A program made the position numbers and the translations under genes. A stretch of DNA of 64,000 bases. It comes from Clostridia bacterium (GTDB lineage: Bacteria; Bacillota; Clostridia; Lachnospirales; Lachnospiraceae). Below, in pieces: positions 9,701-19,720 of this stretch (positions within the stretch are counted from its first letter, which is position 1; each line of letters opens with the position of its first letter). Under the pieces are notes generated by a model. It was not told the DNA's origin. It worked only from the letters and a program-made list of their open reading frames with translations, and did not search any database. The stretch is from contig QKAS01000030.1 in assembly GCA_003246295.1 (NCBI GenBank), positions 62,001 to 126,000 on the forward strand, read 5' to 3'.

Positions 9701-10393
9701 TTCAGGTTTGTTTCCTGACTCTCTGAATGCTTCAATGACTTCCATTCTCTTTATGATTCTGGCTCTCTTCTGTCCAGTAGAATCTTTTAAACTCTGTTTG
9801 AGTTCAACAGACTCTCCTTCAAGATCAATTGCCTGTAACAATTCTTTAATTGACTCAGCGCCCATTCCTACACGGAATTTGTTTCCGTACGTCTCTCTGG
9901 CATCCTGATATTCTTTTTCTGAAAGTACCTGCTTATACTGCAGATCACTTTCTCCTGCATCCAATACGATGTAGGATGCAAAATATAAAACTTTTTCAAG
10001 AATTCTTGGAGAAAGGTCAAGAATCAGACCCATTCTACTTGGAATTCCTTTAAAATACCAGATATGAGAAACAGGTGCAGCAAGTTCAATATGTCCCATA
10101 CGTTCACGACGTACATTTGCTTTTGTAACTTCAACGCCGCATCGGTCACACACAACACCTTTATATCTAATTTTTTTGTATTTACCGCAATGACATTCCC
10201 AGTCCTTACTTGGTCCGAATATCTTTTCACAGAAAAGTCCGTCTTTTTCAGGTTTTAATGTTCTATAATTGATGGTCTCAGGTTTTGTTACCTCACCGCG
10301 TGACCAATCTCTGATTTTTTCGGGTGATGCCAGTCCGATCTTAATGGCATCAAATGTCATTGGCTGGTAGACTTCTTTATTTGTTTCTGACAT
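6722..10393 (-). CDS. rpoC: RNA polymerase beta' subunit
   Basis: 1223 residues, the normal size for Firmicutes, without a large lineage insertion in the trigger loop. The N-terminal zinc finger has C67, C69, C82 and C85. The catalytic NADFDGDQM motif has the three magnesium-binding aspartates D456, D458 and D460. The bridge-helix/trigger-loop region [18 protein letters not shown] is intact and a second zinc site ([13 protein letters not shown]) lies near residue 900. The acidic tail is [19 protein letters not shown] at 10402-10407 sets the start, 61 bases after rpoB, so the two are co-transcribed. Unusually, rpsL does not follow. Confidence 0.99.
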   Translation of the reverse strand: MSETNKEVYQPMTFDAIKIGLASPEKIRDWSRGEVTKPETINYRTLKPEKDGLFCEKIFGPSKDWECHCGKYKKIRYKGVVCDRCGVEVTKANVRRERMGHIELAAPVSHIWYFKGIPSRMGLILDLSPRILEKVLYFASYIVLDAGESDLQYKQVLSEKEYQDARETYGNKFRVGMGAESIKELLQAIDLEGESVELKQSLKDSTGQKRARIIKRMEVIEAFRESGNKPEWMVMDVVPVIPPDLRPMVQLDGGRFATSDLNDLYRRIINRNNRLKRLLELGAPDIIVRNEKRMLQEAVDALIDNGRRGRPVTGPGNRALKSLSDMLKGKSGRFRQNLLGKRVDYSGRSVIVVGPELKIYQCGLPKEMAIELFKPFVMKELVARGISQNIKNAKKLVERLDGQVWDVLEDVIKEHPVMLNRAPTLHRLGIQAFEPILVEGKAIKLHPLVCTAYNADFDGDQMAVHLPLSVEAQAECRFLLLSPNNLLKPSDGAPVAVPSQDMVLGIYYLTQERPGALGEGKHFKNVNEAILAYENKAVTLHSRIKVRMEKTLPDGSVITGNVESTVGRFIFNEIMPQDLGFVDRTKPEEFLKLEVDFHVGKKGLKQILEKVINTHGSTKTAEVLDDIKAIGYKYSTRAAMTVSISDMTVPEQKPQMLEDAQKMVDKIAMNFRRGLITEEERYRAVVETWNETDKELTNVLLKGLDKYNNIFMMADSGARGSNQQIKQLAGMRGLMADTTGRTIELPIKSNFREGLDVLEYFMSAHGARKGLSDTALRTADSGYLTRRLVDVSQDLIIREIDCAEGKEEIPGMVVKAFMDGKEVIEGLQDRITGRYTCVSVFDRDGNMIVKRNHMITPKRASQIMSVGVDENGEPIEKLKIRTILTCKSHIGICAKCYGANMATGEPVQVGEAVGIIAAQSIGEPGTQLTMRTFHTGGVAGDDITQGLPRVEELFEARKPKGLAIIAEFAGTAVIKDTKKKREIIITNNETGESKAYLIPYGSRIKIMDGVVLEAGDELTEGSINPHDLLKIKGVRAVQDYMICEVQRVYRLQGVEINDKHIEVIVRQMLKKIRLENNGDSDFLPGTLVDVLDYDETNERLLAEGKEVADGKQVMLGITKASLATNSFLSAASFQETTKVLTEAAIKGKVDPLIGLKENVIIGKLIPAGTGMKRYRTVTLDSDLQPQDMISFDDMFDDGYDEEISIEEDFIEEDTEEIISTVEE

Positions 10394-10454
10394 TTATGGC
10401 TCTCCTTCCGATTACGTTATTTTCACGTTTCTAAATTAAGAGAAAGCTTCCTGC

Positions 10455-13400
10455 TTATTCTTCAATGGACTCTTCAAATTCAAGATCTGCCTCATCAAAA
10501 TCAAGATCTTCCAGGTCATCCTCTGCTGCAACCAGTTCTCCGCTGTCTGCATCAAACTCTTGCTTCTGGTATCCCATGGAACCAAGTGATTCTTTTTCGT
10601 AATCATAGCCTTTTAAATCGCCTTCGATCTCATAACGATAATCTGTCTCGGCATAATCGATGGTCTCTACAATTTCAACTTCTGTCTGGTCTTCACGGAG
10701 TACTTTTACATCAAGTCCAAGTGACTGTAATTCTTTCAGCAATACCTTAAATGATTCAGGAATACCTGGTTCAGGTATATTATCTCCTTTAATGATCGCT
10801 TCATATGTTTTAACACGTCCGATCACATCATCAGATTTCACTGTTAAGATTTCCTGTAATGTATAGGCTGCGCCATATGCTTCCAGCGCCCAAACTTCCA
10901 TTTCTCCAAATCTCTGTCCACCGAACTGCGCTTTACCACCAAGTGGCTGCTGCGTTACAAGTGAGTATGGTCCTGTTGAACGAGCATGAATCTTATCATC
11001 AACAAGGTGATGGAGTTTCAGATAATGCATGTGTCCAATTGTTACTGCACTATCAAAATATTCTCCAGTTCTACCATCACGAAGCCTTACTTTACCATCT
11101 CTTGAAATCGGAACACCTTTCCACAATTCACGGTGATCCTTGTTTTCAGATAAGTACTGCATCACTTCCGGAAGCAACTCATCTTTATGTTTTTGTTCAA
11201 ATTCTTCCCATGATAAATTAACATAATCATTGGCAAGATCCAGTGTATCCATAATATCCATTTCGTTCGCGCCATCAAATACTGGTGTTGCAATATTAAA
11301 TCCTAACGCTTTGGATGCAAGTGAAAGATGAATTTCAAGCACCTGACCGATATTCATACGCGAAGGAACACCGAGTGGGTTCAATACAATGTCAAGTGGT
11401 CTTCCGTTTGGAAGATAAGGCATATCTTCTACTGGAAGTACTCTGGAAACAACACCCTTGTTACCATGACGACCCGCCATCTTATCACCAACAGAGATTT
11501 TTCTCTTTTGCGCAATATAGATTACGACTGCCTGGTTCACTCCTGGTGATAATTCATCTCCATTTTCTCTTGTGAATACTTTAGCATCAACAACAATACC
11601 ATATTCTCCATGTGGTACTTTCAATGAAGTATCTCTTACTTCACGCGCTTTTTCACCAAAAATCGCTCTTAAAAGCCTCTCTTCTGCTGTAAGCTCTGTT
11701 TCTCCTTTTGGAGTTACTTTACCGACAAGAATATCTCCGGCACGTACTTCTGCACCGATTCTGATGATTCCTCTGTCATCGAGATCTTTTAATGCTTCTT
11801 CACCAACACCCGGTACATCTCTTGTAATTTCTTCAGGTCCGAGTTTGGTATCTCTTGCTTCTGCTTCGTATTCTTCTATATGAATTGAGGTATAAACATC
11901 TTCCTGTATAAGTCTTTCGCTTAAAAGTACAGCATCCTCATAGTTGTAACCTTCCCATGTCATAAATCCAATCAACGGATTTTTTCCGAGCGCAAGTTCT
12001 CCTTCTGCTGTCGAAGGTCCATCTGCAATCACATCACCTGCGTGCACATGTTCCCCTTTTACCACGATTGGTTTCTGGTTATAACAGTTGCTCTGGTTAC
12101 TTCTCGAAAACTTTGTCAGACGGTATTCTTGTTTTTCACCATCATCACAAATGATTCTGATGGTATCTGCTGAAGAGTAGTCAACTGTTCCGGATTTTTT
12201 AGCAACAACACATATACCCGAGTCAACTGCTGCTTTTGGTTCCATTCCAGTACCTACAACCGGTGCTTCTGTAAATAATAATGGAACAGCCTGACGCTGC
12301 ATGTTTGATCCCATTAGTGCACGGTTCGCATCATCATTTTCCAAGAAAGGAATCAATGCTGTTGCGACAGAAAATACCATTTTAGGAGAAACATCCATAT
12401 ACTCAAACATTGTTTTTGGATATTCCTGTGTTTCATCCAAATAACGACCTGATACTGAATTTCTGACAAAATATCCATCTTTATCAAGCAACTCGTTTGC
12501 CTGCGCTACATGATAGTTATCTTCTTCATCTGCCGTCATATAAACTACTTCATCAGTAACTCTTGGTTTTTCCGGATTGCTCTTATCAATTTTTCTGTAT
12601 GGCGCTTCAACAAAACCATACTCATTGATTCTTGCATAAGTTGCAAGTGAGTTAATCAGACCAATGTTTGGACCTTCAGGTGTTTCGATTGGGCACATTC
12701 TTCCGTAATGGGAATAATGAACATCTCGAACCTCGAATCCAGCACGATCTCTGCTCAAACCACCTGGTCCGAGTGCAGAAAGTCTTCTCTTATGTGTCAG
12801 CTCACCCAATGGATTGTTCTGATCCATGAACTGTGACAACTGTGAAGAACCAAAAAATTCTTTCACCGCTGCCTGAACAGGTTTAATATTGATTAAAACC
12901 TGTGGTGATACTTCTTCTGCATCATGTGTCGTCATTCTTTCACGAACAACGCGCTCTAATCTTGAAAGACCAATTCGATACTGATTCTGCAACAATTCTC
13001 CAACAGCTCTGATACGTCTGTTTCCGAGATGATCGATATCGTCAGCATTTCCAAGACCGTATTCTAAATGAATATTATAGTTAATGGAAGCAATAATATC
13101 TTCCTTTGTAATATGCTTAGGTACCAGTTCATGAACATTTTTCTGAATTGCTTCAGCAAGTTCTTCTGGCTTGTCCTGGTATTCTTCCATAATTTGATGA
13201 AGTACTGGATAATAAACCAGTTCTGAAATCCCAAAATCCTTTGGATTGCAGTCAACAAATTTTGTCATATCAACCATCATATTGGAAAGAACTTTAACAT
13301 TCTTTTCTTCTGTCTGAATCCACACAAACGGAACTGCAGCATTCTGGATGGTGTCAGCCAGTTCGGCAGTAACTTTTGTTCCGGCAGTTGCCAGAACTTC

Positions 13401-14309
13401 TCCATATTGATCCACTACATCTTCTGCAAGAATCTGTTTTCTGATTCTATTTTTTAAAGCAAGCTTTTTGTTGAATTTATAACGTCCTACTTTAGCAAGA
13501 TCATATCTTCTTGGATCAAAAAACATTGCTGTAATAAGACTTTCAGCACTTTCCACACTAAGTGGTTCGCCTGGACGGATTTTCTTGTATAACTCTAAAA
13601 GACCTTCTTGATAATTCTCAGAAACGTCTTTGCCAAAACTTGCTTCAATTTTAGGTTCATCCCCAAACAACGCACGAATCTCGTCGTTTGTTCCAACGCC
13701 AAGCGCACGAATCAATACTGTAATGGGGACTTTTCTGGTTCTATCTACACGAACGTAGAAAATATCATTGGAGTCTGTTTCATATTCCAACCACGCACCG
13801 CGGTTAGGAATTACAGTGGAAGAATACAGTGTTTTTCCTATTTTATCATGTCCGATTGCATAATAAATGCCAGGAGAACGTACCAGCTGGCTGACAATAA
13901 CTCTTTCAGCACCGTTGATCACGAAAGTTCCTGTTTCAGTCATAAGTGGTAGGTCACCCATAAAGATTTCATGTTCGCTTATTTCTTCTTTTTCTTTATT
14001 GTAAAGGCGAACTTTTACCTTTAACGGTGCAGCATAAGTAGCATCCCGCTCCTTACACTTCTCTATGGAATATTTGACCTCATCTTCGCATAATTCGAAG
14101 TCAACAAATTCCAAGCTCATATGTCCACCGTAGTCAGCAATTGGAGAAATATCGTCAAATACTTCTTTTAAGCCCTCTTCCAGAAACCATTTATAGGAGT
14201 CCTTCTGGACTTCTATCAGGTTGGGCATCTCCAATACCTCTTTTTGTCGTGAATAACTCATACGTATGTTCTTGCCGGCAGCAATAGGACGTATTCTGTT
14301 TTTTTCCAT
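10455..14309 (-). CDS. rpoB: RNA polymerase beta subunit
   Basis: 1284 residues from the preferred start at 14309; GGGGTG at 14318-14323 is eight bases from this ATG but only two from the alternative at 14315. The rifampicin pocket reads [18 protein letters not shown] and [13 protein letters not shown], with Asp, His and Ser at the main resistance positions, so the allele looks susceptible. The C-terminal [20 protein letters not shown] motif is intact and is followed by a long acidic tail (about 90 residues), as in many clostridia. It has its own promoter downstream of the rplL terminator. Confidence 0.99.
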   Translation of the reverse strand: MEKNRIRPIAAGKNIRMSYSRQKEVLEMPNLIEVQKDSYKWFLEEGLKEVFDDISPIADYGGHMSLEFVDFELCEDEVKYSIEKCKERDATYAAPLKVKVRLYNKEKEEISEHEIFMGDLPLMTETGTFVINGAERVIVSQLVRSPGIYYAIGHDKIGKTLYSSTVIPNRGAWLEYETDSNDIFYVRVDRTRKVPITVLIRALGVGTNDEIRALFGDEPKIEASFGKDVSENYQEGLLELYKKIRPGEPLSVESAESLITAMFFDPRRYDLAKVGRYKFNKKLALKNRIRKQILAEDVVDQYGEVLATAGTKVTAELADTIQNAAVPFVWIQTEEKNVKVLSNMMVDMTKFVDCNPKDFGISELVYYPVLHQIMEEYQDKPEELAEAIQKNVHELVPKHITKEDIIASINYNIHLEYGLGNADDIDHLGNRRIRAVGELLQNQYRIGLSRLERVVRERMTTHDAEEVSPQVLINIKPVQAAVKEFFGSSQLSQFMDQNNPLGELTHKRRLSALGPGGLSRDRAGFEVRDVHYSHYGRMCPIETPEGPNIGLINSLATYARINEYGFVEAPYRKIDKSNPEKPRVTDEVVYMTADEEDNYHVAQANELLDKDGYFVRNSVSGRYLDETQEYPKTMFEYMDVSPKMVFSVATALIPFLENDDANRALMGSNMQRQAVPLLFTEAPVVGTGMEPKAAVDSGICVVAKKSGTVDYSSADTIRIICDDGEKQEYRLTKFSRSNQSNCYNQKPIVVKGEHVHAGDVIADGPSTAEGELALGKNPLIGFMTWEGYNYEDAVLLSERLIQEDVYTSIHIEEYEAEARDTKLGPEEITRDVPGVGEEALKDLDDRGIIRIGAEVRAGDILVGKVTPKGETELTAEERLLRAIFGEKAREVRDTSLKVPHGEYGIVVDAKVFTRENGDELSPGVNQAVVIYIAQKRKISVGDKMAGRHGNKGVVSRVLPVEDMPYLPNGRPLDIVLNPLGVPSRMNIGQVLEIHLSLASKALGFNIATPVFDGANEMDIMDTLDLANDYVNLSWEEFEQKHKDELLPEVMQYLSENKDHRELWKGVPISRDGKVRLRDGRTGEYFDSAVTIGHMHYLKLHHLVDDKIHARSTGPYSLVTQQPLGGKAQFGGQRFGEMEVWALEAYGAAYTLQEILTVKSDDVIGRVKTYEAIIKGDNIPEPGIPESFKVLLKELQSLGLDVKVLREDQTEVEIVETIDYAETDYRYEIEGDLKGYDYEKESLGSMGYQKQEFDADSGELVAAEDDLEDLDFDEADLEFEESIEE

Positions 14310-14401
14310 TGACATTTCACCCCGTTCTTTATGATTTTAGCCGAATCTAACACTATTTGTCTCTAAAAATAAGCATACAAAACCACAATAGTGCACTATC
14401 C

Positions 14402-14430
14402 ATATTAACACAAACAATTTTTGGAGTCAA
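14402..14430 (-). promoter_or_regulatory. SigA promoter for rpoBC
   Basis: TTGACT (14425-14430), 17-base spacer, TAATAT (14402-14407) with an upstream TG forming an extended -10. It lies directly downstream of the rplL terminator, giving rpoBC independent transcription and an approximately 85-base leader. Confidence 0.8.
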
Positions 14431-14444
14431 TCGTTTTTTTATAT

Positions 14445-14477
14445 AAAAAAAAGTTCCCACATTTATGGGAACTTTTT
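14445..14477 (-). terminator. Terminator after rplJ-rplL
   Basis: 12-bp stem AAAAAGTTCCCA/TGGGAACTTTTT (14448-14459 with 14466-14477), 6-base loop and a following run of Ts on the minus strand. It starts 9 bases after the rplL stop. It could be partial, allowing some readthrough to rpoB. Confidence 0.88.
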
Positions 14478-14486
14478 GTACTGATA

Positions 14487-14858
14487 TTATTTTAAAGTTA
14501 CTTTAGCGCCTTCTGCTTCAAGTTTTCCTTTAACGTCATCAGCTTCAGTTTTGGATACGCCTTCTTTTACAAGTTTAGGAGCGCCATCAACTAAATCTTT
14601 TGCTTCTTTTAAGCCAAGTCCTGTTGCTTCACGAACAACTTTGATAACTTTAACTTTGTTTGGTCCTACTTCTGTTAATTCAACGTCAAATTCTGTTTTT
14701 TCTTCAGCTGATTCTGCTGGAGCTGCTGCTGATACAACAACACCTGCTGCTGCTGATACACCGAATTCTTCTTCACATGCTTTTACTAATTCATTTAATT
14801 CAAGTACTGTTAACTCTTTAACAGCGTCGATAATTTCCTGTGTTGATAATTTTGCCAT
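14487..14858 (-). CDS. rplL: 50S ribosomal protein L7/L12
   Basis: 123 residues: the N-terminal dimerisation and L10-binding helices (about 1-32), an Ala-rich hinge (about 36-52) and the conserved C-terminal domain with [20 protein letters not shown] and the [10 protein letters not shown] loop, which contacts translation factors such as EF-G and EF-Tu. It lies 57 bases after rplJ in the same transcript and is followed by a terminator. Confidence 0.98.
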   Translation of the reverse strand: MAKLSTQEIIDAVKELTVLELNELVKACEEEFGVSAAAGVVVSAAAPAESAEEKTEFDVELTEVGPNKVKVIKVVREATGLGLKEAKDLVDGAPKLVKEGVSKTEADDVKGKLEAEGAKVTLK

Positions 14859-14915
14859 TTAAATTTACCTCCATTTAATATTCTGTATGATCTCATACAA
14901 TTTTATTTGTTTTGA

Positions 14916-15500
14916 TTATTCTGCTGCTGGTTCTTCTACTGCAGGTGTTTCTTCTGTAACTGCTTCTGCTACAGGTGCTTCCTCAGCAACTGGTGCTGCT
15001 GCCACTTCGCCTGAAGCGCCGCCTTTTTCAGCAAGCTGATTCATGACACGAGCAAAGTTGGTAATTGGTGACTGTAAGCTTCCAAGTAATTTGGAAAGAA
15101 GTTCTTCTCTTGAAGGGATTGCTGCGATTTTAGCCATACCAGCTGCATCATATACAAGACCCTCAACAACACCGCCTTTAATTTCGAGCTTATCAGCAGT
15201 TTTTGCAAATTTCTGTAAAATTCTTGCAGGTGCTGTAGCGTCTGTTGTAGAGATTGCCACTGCGCTTGGTCCTTCAAGGTAAGGCGCAAGTGATTCGAAC
15301 TCTGTTCCTTTGAATGCGAAGTTCATCATAGTGTTCTTATAAACTTTGTAAGTCACTCCTGCTTCACGAAGTTCTTTACGAAGTCTTGTATCCTGTTCTA
15401 CCGTTAATCCACGATAATCAACAAGAACAACCGACTGCGCATCTTTGATGTTTGCAGAAATTTCTTCCACTACGGGTTTTTTCATTTCGATTTTTGCCAT
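14916..15500 (-). CDS. rplJ: 50S ribosomal protein L10
   Basis: L10 anchors L7/L12 dimers to the GTPase-associated centre. 194 residues with typical phrases VLVDYRGLTVEQDTRLRKEL and YKVYKNTMMNFA. The C-terminus has an extra low-complexity Ala/Glu/Pro/Val tail of about 30 residues (APVAEEAPVAEAVTEETPAV), longer than in B. subtilis L10 but common in this lineage. Expression is expected to be controlled by the L10 leader immediately upstream. Confidence 0.98.
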   Translation of the reverse strand: MAKIEMKKPVVEEISANIKDAQSVVLVDYRGLTVEQDTRLRKELREAGVTYKVYKNTMMNFAFKGTEFESLAPYLEGPSAVAISTTDATAPARILQKFAKTADKLEIKGGVVEGLVYDAAGMAKIAAIPSREELLSKLLGSLQSPITNFARVMNQLAEKGGASGEVAAAPVAEEAPVAEAVTEETPAVEEPAAE

Positions 15501-15540
15501 TTTTCTACCTCCTTATAGATTCATTGCCGATCCGGAGTCT

Positions 15541-15665
15541 AATATATAAAAAGCCTCCCTGAAGACAGGAAGGCAAAAAGTCAACTCATAAACTCTTTCT
15601 CCTCGGTAGGCGATATCCTTATGTCTTTCAGAGAATTCATCCAGACACCTACTGTCTTCGGCATG
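15541..15665 (-). promoter_or_regulatory. Ribosomal protein L10 leader with attenuator
   Basis: The minus-strand leader carries the characteristic strings CATAAGGATATCGCCTACCG and GAGGAGAAAGAG of the Firmicutes L10 leader, followed by an intrinsic terminator (GCCTtCCTG / CAGGgAGGC at 15553-15574, then TTTTT at 15548-15552). Known function: L10, with L12, binds its own leader and favours termination when in excess. It sits 41 bases before the rplJ start codon. Confidence 0.85.
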
Positions 15666-15682
15666 GTTTAATAACCTTGTAT

Positions 15683-15712
15683 AACTTATCATAATATGTA
15701 CATAAATGTCAA
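15683..15712 (-). promoter_or_regulatory. Putative promoter for rplJ-rplL
   Basis: A clear TTGACA (15707-15712) lies just after the capA stop codon. The -10 is poor (TAAGTT at 15683-15688 with an 18-base spacer), so the exact start is uncertain, but position and -35 fit the start of the L10 leader. Confidence 0.5.
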
Positions 15713-15716
15713 GCTT

Positions 15717-16961
15717 TTATTTCATCTTTTCCAAATTTCCATTTTCGTCAATTATAACCTCTGGAGACAATGTCCTTAGCTGACCCAATACATTATCTCT
15801 GTCCTGCCCCGAGAGCAAAAGTGTCCTGCACGACTGTTGCCTGCATGGAATGAATTGTATCTGTTCTAGTGAGTTTCCTTTTACTGCAATTTGCAACAAT
15901 CCTGTATCTACTGTTTTAGAATTGAACCAAAAGTTTCCAAGACTGTAAATGACAGGAGTGTCATTTATATAGGTGATTCCTTGAAGGCAATGTGGATGAT
16001 CCCCAACAATCAGGTCCGCACCTGCTTCTTCAAACAAAATTGCCTGATCTCTTTGCGCCCAATCTATTTCTGTTGTGTTCTCAGCACCCCAGTGCACATA
16101 CACAATTACAAAATCCGAGTTTTCTTTTGCTGTTTTGATGACTTCACATAACAGTTCGGGTTCAAAACATCGAAAAACACCCGGCGAATTTTGTGTCGCG
16201 CCTTTTGTATCCGGATTCGGCATACGTTCAATCTGCGTTGCCGCAACAATTGCCACCTTCGTCCCCTCTATTTCATAGTAGAACGGAGTTTTCGCTTCGT
16301 CCAAGGTTGTTCCCGCCCCTACATACTCTATTCCAGATCCTGTTAATGTATCCATTGTATCTAAAATAGAAATTTCACCGTAATCATAAGCATGATTATT
16401 TGCAAGTGATACGAGGTCAACCCCCATATCTTGTAATATCTTAGCATTCTGAGGATCGCTTCTAAACGTATATGTTTTACCCTCTGTGGGAGTTCCACGA
16501 TTTGTGAACGTACATTCATTATTCACCATAAAAAGATCCGCCTGCTTCATGTAACCAAGCAGCGTCTCATCGAAACATTTCGTAATCTCTCCACCGACGC
16601 TTCTGTAATAATTCATGATACTGTAAGAATCATCAAACATAACATCACCCGCAAAAGCCATTGTCATAACAGCATCTTCCATCGTTTCCTGGGCCTCATC
16701 TACCGTTTGACTTATTACAGGTTCTGTCCCCGGAAATGGAATAATGCTAATTTCCTGCGCTCGTACTGATGAAGGTACAGCATCAGGATTTTCTGTTTTC
16801 TCGTTTTTTTCAACGATTCGGAAAATGTAAATTCCCGATAAAAAAAGACTACCTATGAAAATCGCCAGAAAAAAAGACACCAAAAATAAAACGAGATATT
16901 TTTGTTGTTTACGAGTTTTCTTTTGTATTCCTTTCCTATTGGTTCCTGTTTTCTTTTTCAT
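15717..16961 (-). CDS. CapA-family poly-gamma-glutamate/capsule protein
   Basis: 414 residues: a Lys-rich cytoplasmic start, one span (about 22-48) and an exterior PGA_cap (calcineurin-like metallophosphatase fold) domain with the ordered motifs AGDVMFDD (D106), VNNECTF, SLANNHAYD, VYVHWGAE, GDHPHCLQG and YSLGNFWFNS. CapA proteins take part in capsule or poly-glutamate export and anchoring in bacilli; the role in anaerobes is mostly unknown. It lies between the rplA terminator and the rplJ promoter, interrupting the normal rplA-rplJ order. The ribosome site is weak (TAGG). Confidence 0.88.
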   Translation of the reverse strand: MKKKTGTNRKGIQKKTRKQQKYLVLFLVSFFLAIFIGSLFLSGIYIFRIVEKNEKTENPDAVPSSVRAQEISIIPFPGTEPVISQTVDEAQETMEDAVMTMAFAGDVMFDDSYSIMNYYRSVGGEITKCFDETLLGYMKQADLFMVNNECTFTNRGTPTEGKTYTFRSDPQNAKILQDMGVDLVSLANNHAYDYGEISILDTMDTLTGSGIEYVGAGTTLDEAKTPFYYEIEGTKVAIVAATQIERMPNPDTKGATQNSPGVFRCFEPELLCEVIKTAKENSDFVIVYVHWGAENTTEIDWAQRDQAILFEEAGADLIVGDHPHCLQGITYINDTPVIYSLGNFWFNSKTVDTGLLQIAVKGNSLEQIQFIPCRQQSCRTLLLSGQDRDNVLGQLRTLSPEVIIDENGNLEKMK

Positions 16962-17040
16962 CCAAAACTACCTATTTTGTACTATTTTATATTCTTTATT
17001 TCATTGTATTTTCTACATCATATCACATTTTCCATAGCAA

Positions 17041-17092
17041 AAAAAGAAGACCGTATTTTCCATGCCATCTAAAGCAAAGAAAATACGGTCTA
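17041..17092 (-). terminator. Terminator after rplK-rplA
   Basis: 13-bp perfect stem (AGACCGTATTTTC / GAAAATACGGTCT, 17049-17061 with 17080-17092), 18-base loop, then CTTCTTTTTTT on the minus strand. It closes the rpmG-secE-nusG-rplKA unit before capA. Confidence 0.88.
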
Positions 17093-17100
17093 AAATTTTA

Positions 17101-17790
17101 TTAGAATTTTGCTGTACTAATTTTTACACCAGGTCCCATAGTTGAACTGAGCGTAATACTTCTTAAATACTGTCCTTTTAATGCGCTTGGTTTTGCTTTC
17201 TGAATTGCATCCATAACTGCGCGGAAGTTATCCTGAAGTTTCTCTTCTTCAAAAGATGCTTTTCCAATTGGAACGTGGATGATGTTTGTTTTATCAAGTC
17301 TGTACTCAATCTTACCAGCTTTGATATCATTTACTGCTTTTGTAACATCCATAGTAACTGTTCCAGCTTTTGGGTTTGGCATAAGACCTTTTGGTCCAAG
17401 TACTTTACCAAGACGTCCAACAACACCCATCATATCAGGAGTTGCAACAACAACGTCAAATTCAAGCCATCCTTCGTTCTGGATTTTTGGAATCAGCTCT
17501 TCTCCACCAACAAAATCTGCTCCTGCAGCTTCTGCTTCTGTTAATTTATCACCTTTTGCAAATACGAGAACTTTAACAGTTTTACCTGTTCCGTGTGGCA
17601 GTACAACTGCTCCACGAATCTGTTGTTCTGCATGACGTCCATCACATCCTGTTTTGATATGAAGTTCGATTGTTTCATCAAATTTTGCCACTGCTGTTTT
17701 TTTTGCAAGTGTTATTGCTTCATTTGGTTCATAAGCTACTGTACGGTCGATCTGTTTTGCAGCTTCGTTATATTTTTTACCGTGTTTCAT
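17101..17790 (-). CDS. rplA: 50S ribosomal protein L1
   Basis: 229 residues, normal length. Typical L1 phrases: [24 protein letters not shown]-type first domain (split here), [20 protein letters not shown] (domain II) and [20 protein letters not shown]1 forms the mobile stalk near the E site and in many bacteria represses its own operon. AGGAGG at 17797-17802 abuts a 23S-like L1 target in the leader. Confidence 0.98.
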   Translation of the reverse strand: MKHGKKYNEAAKQIDRTVAYEPNEAITLAKKTAVAKFDETIELHIKTGCDGRHAEQQIRGAVVLPHGTGKTVKVLVFAKGDKLTEAEAAGADFVGGEELIPKIQNEGWLEFDVVVATPDMMGVVGRLGKVLGPKGLMPNPKAGTVTMDVTKAVNDIKAGKIEYRLDKTNIIHVPIGKASFEEEKLQDNFRAVMDAIQKAKPSALKGQYLRSITLSSTMGPGVKISTAKF

Positions 17791-17802
17791 CGTTTACCTC
17801 CT

Positions 17803-17832
17803 GTGGTAGTCGGTAGTCTTCCTACCTCCCAC
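17803..17832 (-). promoter_or_regulatory. Putative L1-binding site before rplA (23S L1-stalk mimic)
   Basis: The minus strand reads GTGGGAGGTAGGAAGACTAC followed by CGACTACCAC: a short stem-loop with GTGG/CCAC closure and GAGG plus GA internal bases, like helix 77 of 23S rRNA (GUGGGAGG...UACCAC). The adjacent ribosome site would be covered by bound L1. A second copy precedes rplK. Confidence 0.65.
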
Positions 17833-17864
17833 TTTTATTTTATTATTCTGCTCGTTCCTGTAAA

Positions 17865-18290
17865 TTAGTCTTCTACAGTGATACCCATACTTCTTGCTGT
17901 TCCTTCAATCATGCTCATAGCAGATTCCAGATTTGCTGCATTTAAATCAGGCATTTTAAGTTCTGCAATTTCCTGAATCTTAGCTTTGGAAATTTTAGCA
18001 ACTTTTGTTTTGTTTGGTACTGCAGAACCTGATTTTAAATTACATGCTTTTTTCAGAAGTACTGCTGCAGGTGGAGTTTTTGTAACGAAACTGAAACTTC
18101 TGTCCGCATAAACAGTAATAACTACAGGAGTAATCATGCCGTCCTGATCTGCTGTTCTAGCGTTGAACTGTTTGGTAAATTCAACAATGTTAACACCATG
18201 CTGTCCAAGTGCAGGACCAACTGGTGGAGCCGGGGTAGCTTTGCCGGCTGGAATCTGTAATTTGATATAACCTTGTACTTTTTTTGCCAT
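17865..18290 (-). CDS. rplK: 50S ribosomal protein L11
   Basis: 141 residues from [26 protein letters not shown] at 18298-18303 fixes this start, and the apparent upstream extension of 21 codons is leader. [16 protein letters not shown] contains the conserved linker of the thiostrepton-binding N-terminal domain; the C-terminal domain binds 23S helices 43/44. It follows nusG and precedes rplA in the classical order. Confidence 0.98.
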   Translation of the reverse strand: MAKKVQGYIKLQIPAGKATPAPPVGPALGQHGVNIVEFTKQFNARTADQDGMITPVVITVYADRSFSFVTKTPPAAVLLKKACNLKSGSAVPNKTKVAKISKAKIQEIAELKMPDLNAANLESAMSMIEGTARSMGITVED

Positions 18291-18310
18291 AATGGCACCT
18301 CCTAAAAATT

Positions 18311-18353
18311 GTGGTAGTATGATTGGCGGCAGGAACCGTTTCCCGCCTCCCAC
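18311..18353 (-). promoter_or_regulatory. Putative L1-binding site before rplK (23S L1-stalk mimic)
   Basis: Minus strand: GTGGGAGGCGGGAAACGG, a hairpin ending GCCGCC, then AATCATACTACCAC. The closing GTGG/CCAC, the GAGG bulge and the GC-rich apical stem match the L1-stalk architecture, and more extensively than the copy before rplA. L1 feedback on the L11-L1 mRNA is well established; here each cistron has its own site. Confidence 0.7.
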
Positions 18354-18354
18354 G

Positions 18355-18380
18355 TTTTATAAGGAAAGCTCCTTATAAAA
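18355..18380 (-). other. Perfect hairpin in the nusG-rplK gap
   Basis: 11-bp perfect stem TTTTATAAGGA / TCCTTATAAAA with a 4-base loop, directly upstream of the L1 motif. On the minus strand it lacks a trailing T-run, so it is not a normal terminator; it may be a processing or stability element between nusG and rplK. Confidence 0.5.
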
Positions 18381-18435
18381 ATTTATGTACCCTACAGGTA
18401 TTATGTCATCCAAAACACCCGTACGAACATTCAAG

Positions 18436-18951
18436 CTACATTTTTCTGACTTCTTCAAAACTGATTTCTACCGGTGTTTCACGTCCAAACATCTCAACAT
18501 TAATTGTTGCTGTCTGTTTGCCATAGTCCACTCTCTGAACCACACCGACAGTATCCTGCCATACGCCCGAAACAACTGCAATGGTATCTCCTTCTGCAAA
18601 GTCAACTGAGATATTTTCTGTTTTGATACCAAGCGGTTTCATTTCTGCTTCCGTCAGCGGAACCGGCTTGCTTCCCGGTCCTACAAAACCTGTGACGCCT
18701 CTGGTATTACGCACAACATACCAGGTGTCATCATTCATCACCATATTAATAAGTACATAACCTGGGAAAAGTTTCTTCTGAACCGTTTTTCTGGCCCCGT
18801 TCTTCATTTCCACAACATCCTGCATAGGAACTCTGACTTCAAGAATTTCTTCTTCAAGATGTCTGTTTTCAATTGCTTTATCAATATTGGCTTTTACTTT
18901 ATTTTCATATCCCGAATAAGTATGTACCACATACCAATTAGCCTCTGCCAT
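18436..18951 (-). CDS. nusG: Transcription antitermination factor NusG
   Basis: 171 residues with an NGN domain (NWYVVHTYSGYENKVKANI, KLFPGYVLINM, VRNTRGVTGFVG) and a C-terminal KOW domain (FAEGDTIAVVSGVWQDTVGV). NusG binds the beta' clamp, couples RNA polymerase to ribosomes and modulates pausing. It lies 14 bases after secE in the secE-nusG-rplK-rplA order. Confidence 0.98.
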   Translation of the reverse strand: MAEANWYVVHTYSGYENKVKANIDKAIENRHLEEEILEVRVPMQDVVEMKNGARKTVQKKLFPGYVLINMVMNDDTWYVVRNTRGVTGFVGPGSKPVPLTEAEMKPLGIKTENISVDFAEGDTIAVVSGVWQDTVGVVQRVDYGKQTATINVEMFGRETPVEISFEEVRKM

Positions 18952-18965
18952 GCAATCACCCTCAC

Positions 18966-19169
18966 TTACATCGTCAGGAAATTAATGCCGTATTTAATAA
19001 TAGTATCAAATAGTGCAATAATTAACCCCACGACAACAGATACGCAAACAACTGCGACTGATTGTTTGAAAAGTGACTGGCGTTCAGGCCATGAAATTTT
19101 CTTAAATTCAACCTTTACACCGTCAAAAAATTTAACTTTCGGTGTTTCTTTGTGTGCAGAATCTCCCAT
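18966..19169 (-). CDS. secE: Preprotein translocase subunit SecE
   Basis: 67 residues with the signature FFDGVKVEFKKISWPERQSL followed by a single C-terminal span (VVCVSVVVGLIIALFDTIIK). It stabilises SecY in the translocon. The position between rpmG and nusG is the standard one, which supports the call for such a short gene. Confidence 0.97.
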   Translation of the reverse strand: MGDSAHKETPKVKFFDGVKVEFKKISWPERQSLFKQSVAVVCVSVVVGLIIALFDTIIKYGINFLTM

Positions 19170-19199
19170 AAGCTCACTTCCCTTTCATTAGAATTCCAA

Positions 19200-19349
19200 T
19201 TATTTGGTTTCTTTGTGCAGTGTATGAGTTTTGCAGAATCTGCAATATTTCTTAGTTTCCATTCTGTCAGGATGTGCTTTCTTATCCTTTGTTGTGTTGT
19301 AGTTACGCTGTTTGCACTCTGTGCATGCTAATGTAATTTTTGTACGCAT
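19200..19349 (-). CDS. rpmG: 50S ribosomal protein L33, zinc-binding form
   Basis: Short 49-codon gene read directly: [20 protein letters not shown], then [19 protein letters not shown], then [11 protein letters not shown]9, C12, C36 and C39 form the zinc ribbon, so this is the C+ type. CCTCC at 19357-19361 is its ribosome site on the minus strand. It is first in the rpmG-secE-nusG-rplKA transcript. Confidence 0.97.
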   Translation of the reverse strand: MRTKITLACTECKQRNYNTTKDKKAHPDRMETKKYCRFCKTHTLHKETK

Positions 19350-19458
19350 TATTCCACCTCCACGCGCAATATTTTATATACTTAATTTTTGTGATAGTCC
19401 CCTGATATACCCGGATTTTGAGCATAAAAAAAAGACCTATTTCTCATCTCGCCCGTTT

Positions 19459-19487
19459 ACTATATCATACTGTCCATTTAACGTCAA
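19459..19487 (-). promoter_or_regulatory. SigA promoter for rpmG-secE-nusG-rplK-rplA
   Basis: TTGACG (19482-19487), 17-base spacer ending in TATGA, TATAGT (19459-19464). This gives a leader of about 100 bases before rpmG. The stretch 19350-19720 has no gene; it holds this promoter and the divergent one at 19540-19568. Confidence 0.85.
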
Positions 19488-19539
19488 TCAGTTTTTCCAC
19501 AAAAAGTGTATTTATGATATGAATTTTACTACAGAAACA

Positions 19540-19568
19540 TTGCTTTTGCAAGTACTCTGTGATATGAT
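19540..19568 (+). promoter_or_regulatory. Promoter for the FliD-like gene
   Basis: TTGCTT (19540-19545), 17-base spacer, TATGAT (19563-19568) on the plus strand, giving a leader of about 145 bases. It is a SigA-type site, unlike the SigD boxes of the flagellins. Confidence 0.6.
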
Positions 19569-19720
19569 AAATGCATAAAAATAGGTTTTTTATGCCCATA
19601 ATACATAAGACTGGATTTTTAGTAACCATATCATGTTCCATTCGCATGGTACGAACTGGTCTTAACAGCAGAACAGATTCTGCTGGAAGTATATTTCAAG
19701 GAAGAAAGGAGGGGCTGACT

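Noticed and set aside
10859-11221. Plus-strand open reading frame of 120 codons inside rpoB
   Set aside because: Antisense to a highly conserved gene, no ribosome site, and composition is the mirror of rpoB codons.
17279-17635. Plus-strand open reading frame of 118 codons inside rplA
   Set aside because: Antisense shadow of rplA; Ser/Pro/Thr-rich product typical of reversed ribosomal genes.
17869-18353. Longer rplK start at 18353
   Set aside because: The extra 21 codons coincide with the L1 leader hairpin, and the AGGAGG site belongs to the ATG at 18290.
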